Part shown: piece by piece, positions 1 to 5,318 of the stretch
How the letters are laid out: the number at the start of each line of letters is the position of its first letter
Numbering within the stretch: position 1 is the stretch's first letter
NCBI GenBank assembly: GCA_905235425.1
Contig: CAJOKY010000175.1
Location: 1 to 5,318 of the forward strand
Reading direction: 5' to 3'
DNA: 5,318 nt
From: an uncultured Selenomonadaceae bacterium
GTDB taxonomy: Bacteria; Bacillota; Negativicutes; Selenomonadales; Selenomonadaceae
Program-made: the position numbers and the translations under genes
The notes under the pieces: generated by a model
The model's input: the letters and a program-made list of their open reading frames with translations, nothing else
The model's database searches: none
Told to the model about the DNA's origin: nothing

Positions 1-389
1 GTTCAGCTTGCGGCGAAGATATTTCGGATATAATTCCTACGTCGTCAGTTGTTCCGGCGCAAGCTACGCAAATTAGATCTGCGACGTTGGCACTGAAAAG
101 TTTGGACGGAAAAATTATTTTGAGGGTCGACGGAGAAATTATCGTCGGGCGCGAAAATGAATTGAAAGATTATCTCGCAAAGAAACATTTTGTAAGTCGG
201 CGTCATTGCAAATTTACCGCAGAGAACGGCGAATTATTTGTGGAAGACTTAAAATCGGCAAACTCTACCTTCGTGAACAAGCAAAGGATTTTGGCTAAAA
301 CAAAATTGTCGAAGGGCGACGAGGTAGGATTGGGCGACGCAGGCAACGGCACGCGGCAAGACAACGCCGCATATTTTATAGTTGAGTGA
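1..389 (+). CDS. FHA-domain protein, C-terminal part (5' end outside window)
   Basis: The reading frame is open from the left edge to the TGA at 387-389, giving about 128 visible residues, so the gene starts upstream. The last ~100 residues form a forkhead-associated (FHA) domain, a phosphothreonine-peptide binding fold. Visible motifs are the first-strand GRE (nt 147-155), the SRRH core (nt 195-206) that contacts the phosphate, and NSTFVN (nt 261-278) at the place of the usual NGT/S loop, followed by the typical KGDEVGLGD strand. Glycine of the NG motif is replaced by serine. Before the FHA domain lies a Ser/Pro/Ala/Gln/Thr-rich linker. The first visible residues read SACGEDIS, which looks like the end of a CxxCG zinc knuckle, so the full protein may be zinc ribbon-linker-FHA. 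An in-frame TTG at 87 is not a convincing start, because the frame continues upstream and no ribosome binding site is evident. It is probably a cytoplasmic phospho-signal reader. The radical SAM gene follows after 6 bp. The FHA call is firm; the partner is unknown. Confidence 0.88.
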   Translation, partial: SACGEDISDIIPTSSVVPAQATQIRSATLALKSLDGKIILRVDGEIIVGRENELKDYLAKKHFVSRRHCKFTAENGELFVEDLKSANSTFVNKQRILAKTKLSKGDEVGLGDAGNGTRQDNAAYFIVE

Positions 390-395
390 ATTTTC

Positions 396-950
396 ATGTA
401 CGTTGCAAGAATTTTATATCCCGTGAAAGTTTTAGGACCGGGCAACCGCGTAGGAATTTGGTTTTGCGGTTGTCCGCGTCGTTGTGCAGGATGCAGTAAC
501 CCTGAGCTGTGGGAATTTCAAGACCGCTACAAAACTTCCTTGTCAACGGTGCAGTCACTGATTGAAAAAATTTCTGCGCACAACAAAATTGACGGCTTCA
601 CGATAACGGGCGGCGATCCATTCTTTCAGCCGGAAGGTTTATCGCGCTTACTTGAGAGCATCAAAAAAATCAGCGATGATATAATTGTTTACACGGGATA
701 TTTGAAAGAAGCATTGCCGCCTGAACTTTTGAAAAATGTTGCCGTGCTGATTGACGCGCCGTATATCAAGGAACGAAATAACGATTGCCTTCTGCGCGGC
801 TCGGACAATCAGACGATTTACATTTTGAATGAAAAATATCGTGCCGCCTACGAAAATTATTTGGCGACTGCGCAAAATCAAATTCAAAATTTCTCAACCT
901 ACGACGGCTACATTTCTGTTGGGATTCACCGCGCAGATTTTATTTTTTGA
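396..950 (+). CDS. NrdG-like radical SAM protein (4Fe-4S single-cluster activase type)
   Basis: This 184-residue protein has the size and motif order of the anaerobic ribonucleotide reductase activase (NrdG) family. These proteins use one 4Fe-4S cluster to cleave S-adenosylmethionine and make a radical, usually a glycyl radical on a partner enzyme. The cluster motif CPRRCAGC gives CX3CX2C with Cys26, Cys30 and Cys33; an extra Cys24 sits just before it. Other family marks are TGGDPFF (residues 71-77, SAM-binding GGE/DP), YTGY (99-102), DAPYI (120-124, NrdG has DGPF-like) and RGSDNQ (134-139, NrdG has RGSSNQ). The length is full, with no truncation. No class III reductase (nrdD) or other glycyl-radical enzyme is next to it. 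Instead it lies between an FHA gene (6 bp upstream) and LRR genes (16 bp downstream), so nrdG should not be assumed. It may activate or modify a protein of this system. The start ATG has only a weak GAGTGA-like site, suggesting coupling to the gene before it. The fold is sure, the substrate unknown. Confidence 0.88.
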   Translation: MYVARILYPVKVLGPGNRVGIWFCGCPRRCAGCSNPELWEFQDRYKTSLSTVQSLIEKISAHNKIDGFTITGGDPFFQPEGLSRLLESIKKISDDIIVYTGYLKEALPPELLKNVAVLIDAPYIKERNNDCLLRGSDNQTIYILNEKYRAAYENYLATAQNQIQNFSTYDGYISVGIHRADFIF

Positions 951-956
951 GAGGGG
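951..956 (+). promoter_or_regulatory. Ribosome binding site deciding a GTG start
   Basis: GAGGGG lies 10 bases before the GTG at 967. It selects this GTG over the in-frame ATG at 829, which is deep inside the radical SAM gene. The choice is confirmed by homology: the protein from 967 aligns residue for residue with the N-terminus of the paralogue that starts at 3331. Confidence 0.75.
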
Positions 957-966
957 AAATTTTTTC

Positions 967-1701
967 GTGCCTAAGTACAGAGATTTTGTGTACAGTCAAA
1001 TTGATTCTGGTATAAGGATTTATAAATATGACCACCATCGGTGGGTTTCAAGCGTGACTGTTCCGCGTAAAATTGAAGGGTTGCTCGTTACCGAAATAGG
1101 CGATAGAGCTTTCAAGAAGTGTACCTTCTTAGAAAAAATTAACTTGCCCGATTCTATTCAGACAATCGGCAATGAGGCGTTTTGTAATTGTACATCCTTA
1201 GTAAGAATTAGCTTGCCTGATTCTGTTCAAATAATCGGCGATAAGGCGTTCTTTGGTTGTGGAGCCTTAGTAAAAATTAGCTTGCCTGATTCTCTTCAGA
1301 CAATCGGCAATAACGCTTTTCCACGCGATGCTATAATCGTTCGTTATAAAACTTCAACTCAAGAAAATTCAACGCCGCTTCTTGAAAAAATTATTGCATT
1401 GAAAAAATCTGGCGTCATCTCCGAAGAAATTGTAAAGGAACTTGAAAAGGTGGAGCACATTTTAAAATTGGACATTGAAAAGCTCGTCCGTGAAATTATC
1501 AGCGACGTTGAATCCATAATCAAAATTCAAGACACCCCAACGCTGGAATCAAGATTAATTGATCTTCTGAACTCCGTTTCTTCTAACGTCCAAATCTCTA
1601 AAAAAAATTTTTACGCCGAAACAATTTCTCCGCTTGAAGCGCACATAAAAAATAACGTAAAAATTTTGACACAAAGTAGGAGTGAAAATGAATCAGAATG
1701 A
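967..1701 (+). CDS. Short cytoplasmic BspA-type leucine-rich-repeat protein with helical tail (paralogue 1)
   Basis: The protein is 244 residues from the GTG. Residues 1-45 are a cap ending in EGLLVTEIGDRAF, typical of LRR_5 (BspA / Treponema-type) domains. Residues ~43-118 hold the repeats, with a 23-residue period and the consensus IGxxAFxxCxxLxxIxLPDS. These domains form a protein-binding solenoid. Residues ~135-240 are a charged, helix-rich tail ending in NESE. Most known BspA proteins are secreted or surface-bound, but this one has no signal peptide, membrane segment or cell-wall anchor, so it is probably cytoplasmic. The gene overlaps the next one by 14 bp. Cap, repeats and tail all have a counterpart in the gene at 3331-4056, for example the shared IDSGIRI near the N-terminus and ISEEIV in the tail, so the two arose by duplication. 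A binding or adaptor role is inferred; no catalytic motif is visible. Confidence 0.85.
   Translation: MPKYRDFVYSQIDSGIRIYKYDHHRWVSSVTVPRKIEGLLVTEIGDRAFKKCTFLEKINLPDSIQTIGNEAFCNCTSLVRISLPDSVQIIGDKAFFGCGALVKISLPDSLQTIGNNAFPRDAIIVRYKTSTQENSTPLLEKIIALKKSGVISEEIVKELEKVEHILKLDIEKLVREIISDVESIIKIQDTPTLESRLIDLLNSVSSNVQISKKNFYAETISPLEAHIKNNVKILTQSRSENESE
1144..1320 (+). repeat. Tandem 69-bp LRR-coding repeat (about 2.6 units)
   Basis: Units start at 1144, 1213 and 1282 and are exactly 69 bp apart, each encoding LPDS followed by the IGxxAF core. Conservation shows at DNA level: each unit opens with TTGCC(C/T)GATTCT, and the first and third share CAGACAATCGGCAATA/G. The last unit stops after the AF codons. 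This is the coding repeat of the leucine-rich solenoid, not a separate element. Confidence 0.85.
1678..1682 (+). promoter_or_regulatory. Ribosome binding site inside the upstream gene
   Basis: AGGAG lies five bases before the ATG at 1688 and inside the last codons of the preceding LRR gene. It favours ATG 1688 over the in-frame GTG at 1682, which itself overlaps the AGGAG. The arrangement suggests translational coupling. Confidence 0.65.
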
Positions 1702-3319
1702 ACTGCAACGCCGCGCAAAAAATTTAACGTCCGCCGTCCCGCAAAATGCCCTTAACTTGATACAACTCCTGATTAATTTATCTTCCAAAGGCAAATTAAA
1801 TTTTTCTTCCATTGAAAACGAATTAACCACACTTTTAAACGACGCTGAAAAATCTGCTGCTCTTCAGAAGCAAATCGACGACGAACAGTTCATGCAAAAT
1901 GTCAGCAGGTTAATTAATTCCGTCGCCGATAAAAAAATTTCTCCACCCGATAATATTTACACGAACACTAAACTAAAAGATATGGTCGATAGAAAAATTA
2001 ATTCGCTCGTCGACACTATAAACAAAATCATACGCAAAGATGGTCCGTTGGAAGAAGATTTTATCTGCAAAAATTTTTCCGGCGGTATGAAAATTATTGC
2101 GTACGCGGGAATTGATTCAACGGTTATGAAAATTCCTGACACAATCAACGGGCTGGAAGTAAAAGAAATTGGAGACTACGTATTTCATAGCAACACGATG
2201 ACTTCGTTGGAACTGCCGAAGACTTTAACCAAACTCGGCGCGTATGCGTTTCAACATTGCCAAAATCTCAAGCAAATAATTTTTCCTCCGCAAGTCATGG
2301 TTGTGTGTAAGGGTTGCTTTGAAAATTGTACGTCGCTTGAAAAAATAATTCTGAATGAAAATTTGCAGAGCATCGAGGCAACTGCTTTTAAAAATGTCGC
2401 TGTCGAAAGAATTATTATTCCCGCGCGCGTGATTTTCATAGGCAACGAAGCTTTTCAAACTTCGTCACCATTGCAAGTACTCTTCGAAGGAAAAAATTCC
2501 GCGCTGAGTTTGGCGGCAAATTCTTTTTCTTCGCAATCAACTTTGTACTATCGCCATTCCGAAATCGAAAATAATTTTAAAGATGTCGTCGCAAAAGTTA
2601 GTGGCAACTTCCATGAATTTGAAGGAAATAATTTTGGAGTTTGGACGTACAGATTTTTTCAGTTGCTGAAGGGCGCGGCTAAATTTTTTTTCGGATTAAT
2701 CATCGGCATTTGCATGTTATTCCGCTCTGTTTTCTCGACGCCAGTCGGTGCATTTGTTGGCGGCGGTGCGGCAATCTACGCTGCGTACAAATATTTTTTT
2801 GTGGAGAGGGACGAAATTATTCGCAAGGTTGGTTCAGGAACACGTCAGCTTAACGATCAGCGTGGCGTCGACCAAACTGTTATTGCCTACAACACGATTA
2901 TGCAAAGTTACTGTGATGAATTTCGTGACAGTAATCCAGATTTATCTAAACGGCTTGCAACTTTGCGCATAAAAGATTGCACTATCGGCGAGGTGGAAAA
3001 TAATTTTACGTACTACTACGCGACATTTGAAAATGACGATTACATTTGCTTGAAGGCAAACTCAAAAGGTTATCTCGCGGCGGCGTACGTCTGGATAAAT
3101 CAAAATCATTCTGATACAATTACAGAGGTTCTTTTCGTGGCAGTTCAAACTTTAGTGAACGCGCACATTGAAGACGATGTTTACAAAGAAATTTTTGAGA
3201 AGATAGGCAACGGCGCGAGCGAAGTAAATTTTCACAGCTTGCAGGCGCACAGAGATTTTCAAATCACTATGGTAAAGAAAAAAGGCAAGTATCGATACAC
3301 AATCCAAGCTTTTCATTGA
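1688..3319 (+). CDS. Membrane-associated LRR_5 protein with N-terminal helical module and unknown C-terminal domain
   Basis: The protein is 543 residues from ATG 1688 (545 if GTG 1682 is used). Residues 1-118 are helical and charged, and residues ~70-112 resemble the C-terminal tails of the two short LRR proteins (compare LINSVADKKIS here with LINDVSNVKIS in the gene at 3331). Residues ~130-290 are an LRR_5 domain: the cap contains IPDTINGLEVKEIG, followed by about five degenerate repeats such as GCFENCTSLEKI. Residues ~332-349 and ~352-372 are hydrophobic (core FFFGLIIGICMLF, then a Gly/Ala-rich stretch) with a short STP turn between them. They look like a membrane hairpin that would leave both ends on the same side. 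Residues ~375-543 form a mixed alpha/beta domain I do not recognise; it has no obvious catalytic motif. There is no N-terminal signal peptide. It may be the membrane-anchored scaffold of the system, with the two short LRR proteins encoded on either side of it. Gene reality is near certain; topology and role are inferred. Confidence 0.83.
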   Translation: MNQNELQRRAKNLTSAVPQNALNLIQLLINLSSKGKLNFSSIENELTTLLNDAEKSAALQKQIDDEQFMQNVSRLINSVADKKISPPDNIYTNTKLKDMVDRKINSLVDTINKIIRKDGPLEEDFICKNFSGGMKIIAYAGIDSTVMKIPDTINGLEVKEIGDYVFHSNTMTSLELPKTLTKLGAYAFQHCQNLKQIIFPPQVMVVCKGCFENCTSLEKIILNENLQSIEATAFKNVAVERIIIPARVIFIGNEAFQTSSPLQVLFEGKNSALSLAANSFSSQSTLYYRHSEIENNFKDVVAKVSGNFHEFEGNNFGVWTYRFFQLLKGAAKFFFGLIIGICMLFRSVFSTPVGAFVGGGAAIYAAYKYFFVERDEIIRKVGSGTRQLNDQRGVDQTVIAYNTIMQSYCDEFRDSNPDLSKRLATLRIKDCTIGEVENNFTYYYATFENDDYICLKANSKGYLAAAYVWINQNHSDTITEVLFVAVQTLVNAHIEDDVYKEIFEKIGNGASEVNFHSLQAHRDFQITMVKKKGKYRYTIQAFH

Positions 3320-3324
3320 GAGGG
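3318..3324 (+). promoter_or_regulatory. Ribosome binding site for the second short LRR gene
   Basis: GAGAGGG overlaps the TGA of the preceding gene and lies six bases before ATG 3331. This supports 3331 rather than the in-frame TTG at 3316, which would sit on top of the ribosome binding site and the upstream stop. Confidence 0.75.
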
Positions 3325-3330
3325 TTTTTT

Positions 3331-4056
3331 ATGAGGTACGGTGATTTTAAATATAGAAAAATTGATTCCGGCATAAGGATTGATAAATATAACGGCTCGT
3401 CTTACAGAATGACAATCCCTGACACTATTGATGGACTACCCGTCATTGAAATTGGATATAAAGTTTTCTTTGAATGTAAAAGTTTGAACGAAATCCACTT
3501 GCCCGATTCTTTACAGACAATCGGCTCGGAAGCTTTCCATTGGTGTATCAGTTTGAAAAGAATTCACTTTCCGGACTCTGTACAAACAATCTGCAAATGT
3601 GCTTTCATTTGGTGTAGAAGTTTGAAAGAAATACGTTTGCCCGAATCAGTGCAAGAAATCGGCGAAAATGCTTTTCCATTTACTACCAAAATCATTTATT
3701 ACACTCCAAATCCACGTGCGCAAAAACCAAGCGACCTTGCAAAAAATTTGTTGAAGAGAGTCCGCGACTTGCAAAGAATTCCTAACATTTCCGAAGAAAT
3801 TGTTAGGGAGATTAAGAAATCGGCTTTTGTCCTTGAAATGAATCCTGCGAATCCTACTGTTGAAAATCTCGTCAATGAAGTTGTCGCCGAAATTGAATTG
3901 ATGTTGGAACTTCAAGGCAAAGACAATACCCCAACATCAAAATTAATTGCCCTGATAAATGATGTTTCCAACGTAAAAATTTCCGGCGACGTGGCAGGAA
4001 TGAATGAGAAGATAAAAAATAAAGTTAGGGCTTTGATGACAGATTACGTGCTTTAA
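3331..4056 (+). CDS. Short cytoplasmic BspA-type leucine-rich-repeat protein with helical tail (paralogue 2)
   Basis: The protein is 241 residues. Residues 1-45 are the cap (IDSGIRIDKY, then IPDTIDGLPVIEIG), and residues ~41-115 hold LRR_5 repeats of 23 residues with LPDS and IGxxAF signatures. Residues ~133-240 are a helix-rich tail with ISEEIV (153-158) and a conserved end, LINDVSNVKIS then KIKNKVRALM. Organisation, length and sequence match the gene at 967-1701, so the two are paralogues separated by the larger LRR gene. The repeats diverge most at the position between core and LPDS (HWCISLK, IWCRSLK), as expected if the solenoid faces bind different ligands. There is no signal peptide or membrane segment, so it is probably cytoplasmic. 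It lies 11 bp after the membrane LRR gene and 16 bp before the Clp-like ATPase gene. A role as adaptor or substrate-recognition subunit for the ATPase is possible but unproven. Confidence 0.85.
   Translation: MRYGDFKYRKIDSGIRIDKYNGSSYRMTIPDTIDGLPVIEIGYKVFFECKSLNEIHLPDSLQTIGSEAFHWCISLKRIHFPDSVQTICKCAFIWCRSLKEIRLPESVQEIGENAFPFTTKIIYYTPNPRAQKPSDLAKNLLKRVRDLQRIPNISEEIVREIKKSAFVLEMNPANPTVENLVNEVVAEIELMLELQGKDNTPTSKLIALINDVSNVKISGDVAGMNEKIKNKVRALMTDYVL
3499..3675 (+). repeat. Tandem 69-bp LRR-coding repeat in the second paralogue
   Basis: Units begin at 3499, 3568 and 3637, again exactly 69 bp apart, and the block is the same length (177 bp) as the one at 1144-1320. The first unit shares GCCCGATTCT and CAGACAATCGGC with the first unit of the other gene. 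The later units are more diverged at DNA level, so this copy looks older or less homogenised. Confidence 0.8.
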
Positions 4057-4060
4057 TTTT

Positions 4061-4066
4061 GGAGGG
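4061..4066 (+). promoter_or_regulatory. Ribosome binding site for the Clp-like ATPase gene
   Basis: GGAGGG, the strongest Shine-Dalgarno-like site in the window, lies six bases before ATG 4073 in the 16-bp gap after the second short LRR gene. No terminator hairpin fits into that gap, so the ATPase gene is read from the same transcript. Confidence 0.75.
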
Positions 4067-4072
4067 AACGCA

Positions 4073-5318
4073 ATGGGCAATTATATTCCGAAGTGGCACA
4101 AAGAACTTGAACTTTTCACGAAGGTTAAGCCGCTGATAATTTTGGAAGGCAACGTGCTTGATTCGTACCAGTACCCAAGCAAAGACGGAGGAATTTTATT
4201 TACGCCGCGCCTTAGTCAGTACTTGGATTATTTTTTCAAAGATGCTGGCTATCAAAACGTAATTTTCTATGACAATCTGCGCGGATTTTATAATGACTTC
4301 GACGCGGACGCCATAAAAATTTTTGCTAAGCTTGCAAAGGAAGCTGGCAACCTTAACAAAAGTAAATTTAGCGGAACTGGTACGACTGCGCCAGAAATTA
4401 TTCGTAATATACTCGCGCAGAATGAAACGTCGACCGTAGTCGTCATGAATTTTGCGTCGCGCTACATCATCACGCCAGACCACATGGAACAGGCGGAGAT
4501 TGACAGCTTCACACGCCTTTTGCAATCGTCGCTGGAAACTTTGAAAAATCGTTTAGTCCTAATTGTCAACAAAGTTAATGATTTGCCCGCATGGTTTTAT
4601 TTACAAAATCCTAACGTAAAAATTATTACAATGGGATTTCCATCGAAGGAGGAGCGCGAAAATTTTGTCAAGGGCGAAAAAAAATTTCCCAACTTCTTCA
4701 GAAAAAATGTTCGTGAAAATCAAATGTCTTACTACGAAAAAAATCCCGAAGAACTTTTAAAACTTCAGGACAGATTTATTGCGTTGACGGAAGGATTGAG
4801 CCTCAAAGAATTAAACAGCTTAAAACAGCTTTGCAAAAATGAATGCGATAATATCCGCGATATGTGCGACATCGTCGACTTGTACAAGTACGGCATAAGG
4901 GAGAATGCATGGAAAAATCTTGACCGCGAAAAAATAACACCAGCTACTTTTGAAAGACGTGTCAAAGGACAGAACGCCGCCATTTCCAAAACTCTCGACA
5001 TAGTTAAACGCGCTATCACGGGACTTGCGGGACTTCAGGGATCGTCGCATTCTCGACCTAAGGGCGTTTTATTTTTCGCTGGTCCAACTGGCACGGGCAA
5101 AACTGAAACGGCTAAAACTCTTGCCGAAATTATTTTTGGAGATGAAAATAGTTGCATACGTTTTGACATGAGCGAGTATTCTCAAAGTCATAGCGATCAA
5201 AAATTGCTTGGCGCGCCCCCCGGTTACGTCGGCTACGAGGCGGGCGGTCAACTTACCAACGCCGTGAAAAAAAATCCCTTTTCCGTTTTACTTTTTGATG
5301 AGATTGAAAAAGCGCATC
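4073..5318 (+). CDS. Clp/Hsp100-like AAA+ ATPase with degenerate first AAA region (3' end outside window)
   Basis: The frame is open from ATG 4073 to the right edge, giving 415 residues, so the C-terminus is missing. Residues ~293-415 are the start of a ClpA/ClpB second-type AAA+ module (AAA_2): RVKGQNAAI at its entry, Walker A GPTGTGKT (337-344), RFDMSEYS (363-370), pore-loop GAPPGYVGYEAGG (380-392) and Walker B VLLFDEIEKAH (405-415). Such modules hydrolyse ATP and thread or remodel protein substrates through a hexamer pore. Residues ~1-290 seem to be an AAA-like region that has lost its catalytic motifs: the Walker A place reads LILEGNVLD without GKT, and the strand VVVMNF lacks the acidic Walker B pair. 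A helical lid-like segment follows (residues ~230-285, with ALTEGLSLKEL and YKYGIREN). The usual double-Clp N-domain is absent, so it is neither clpA, clpB nor clpC. It is probably the motor of this gene set, with FHA and LRR proteins as regulators or adaptors (inference). Confidence 0.88.
   Translation, partial: MGNYIPKWHKELELFTKVKPLIILEGNVLDSYQYPSKDGGILFTPRLSQYLDYFFKDAGYQNVIFYDNLRGFYNDFDADAIKIFAKLAKEAGNLNKSKFSGTGTTAPEIIRNILAQNETSTVVVMNFASRYIITPDHMEQAEIDSFTRLLQSSLETLKNRLVLIVNKVNDLPAWFYLQNPNVKIITMGFPSKEERENFVKGEKKFPNFFRKNVRENQMSYYEKNPEELLKLQDRFIALTEGLSLKELNSLKQLCKNECDNIRDMCDIVDLYKYGIRENAWKNLDREKITPATFERRVKGQNAAISKTLDIVKRAITGLAGLQGSSHSRPKGVLFFAGPTGTGKTETAKTLAEIIFGDENSCIRFDMSEYSQSHSDQKLLGAPPGYVGYEAGGQLTNAVKKNPFSVLLFDEIEKAH

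Noticed and set aside
87..389. A complete 100-residue FHA gene starting at TTG 87
   Set aside because: The frame stays open to the window edge, the upstream residues look like a real linker and zinc knuckle, and no Shine-Dalgarno site precedes 87.
203..445. Minus-strand open frame of 80 codons across the FHA/radical SAM junction
   Set aside because: It covers two well-supported + strand genes and has no domain or ribosome binding site.
829..966. Extending the first short LRR gene upstream to an in-frame ATG at 829
   Set aside because: It would overlap the radical SAM gene by 122 bp, has no ribosome binding site and adds residues absent from the paralogue. GTG 967 has GAGGGG upstream and aligns with the paralogue's N-terminus.
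1144..1320. CRISPR-like or mobile-element repeat
   Set aside because: The 69-bp spacing is a multiple of three, the units are contiguous without spacers, and they encode the LRR_5 consensus.
1600..1615. A8-T5 run as a programmed frameshift site or terminator
   Set aside because: The reading frame continues normally through it into a tail conserved in the paralogue, and no GC-rich hairpin precedes the T run.
2748..2972. A + strand 74-codon frame inside the 543-residue protein gene
   Set aside because: It is out of frame within a continuous conserved coding region and has no ribosome binding site or domain.
3316..3330. TTG 3316 as the start of the second short LRR gene
   Set aside because: It overlaps the stop codon and the ribosome binding site. 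ATG 3331 has ideal spacing and matches the paralogue.
4196..5251. Several minus-strand open frames of 60-109 codons opposite the ATPase gene
   Set aside because: They are shadows: they lie opposite a strong conserved AAA+ coding frame, overlap each other in different frames, and show no recognisable domains.

Overview
The window is a densely packed stretch of six genes, all on the + strand, with no visible promoter or terminator. It looks like the middle of one long operon that continues past both edges. The DNA is moderately AT-rich, with many A and T runs. Starts are preceded by good GGAGG-like ribosome binding sites, and one start is GTG. Together with a strictly anaerobic-type radical SAM protein and BspA-type leucine-rich repeats, this suggests an anaerobic Bacillota. 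My guess is a rumen or gut Negativicutes such as Selenomonas relatives, but the window holds no taxonomic marker, so this is weak.

Layout. 1-389: the 3' end of a gene whose product ends in an FHA (phosphothreonine-binding) domain, probably preceded by a zinc ribbon. 396-950: a small radical SAM protein of the NrdG-like (anaerobic ribonucleotide reductase activase-like) type. 967-1701: a short protein with a BspA-type (LRR_5) leucine-rich-repeat domain and a helical tail. 1688-3319: a larger protein with an N-terminal helical region, an LRR_5 domain, a hydrophobic probable membrane hairpin and a C-terminal domain I do not recognise. 3331-4056: a second short LRR_5 protein, clearly a paralogue of the first. 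4073 to the right edge: a Clp/Hsp100-like AAA+ ATPase with a degenerate first AAA region and a canonical second one, cut off just after its Walker B motif. Junctions are 6, 16, -14, 11 and 16 bp, so co-expression is very likely.

How the genes may work together (inference). FHA domains read Ser/Thr-kinase marks. The LRR proteins have no signal peptide and look like cytoplasmic binding or adaptor proteins, one of them tied to the membrane. The Clp-like ATPase could remodel or thread a protein client, and the radical SAM protein could install a radical or modification on a partner not seen here. The combination does not match any housekeeping operon I know. It resembles the multi-component, phosphorylation-linked, NTP-driven accessory systems of bacteria, in which FHA, PP2C, kinase, vWA and AAA+ proteins are combined. 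I cannot assign a proven function. The strongest unexplained signal is a helical module that appears to be shared by all three LRR proteins but sits at the C-terminus in two of them and at the N-terminus in the third.
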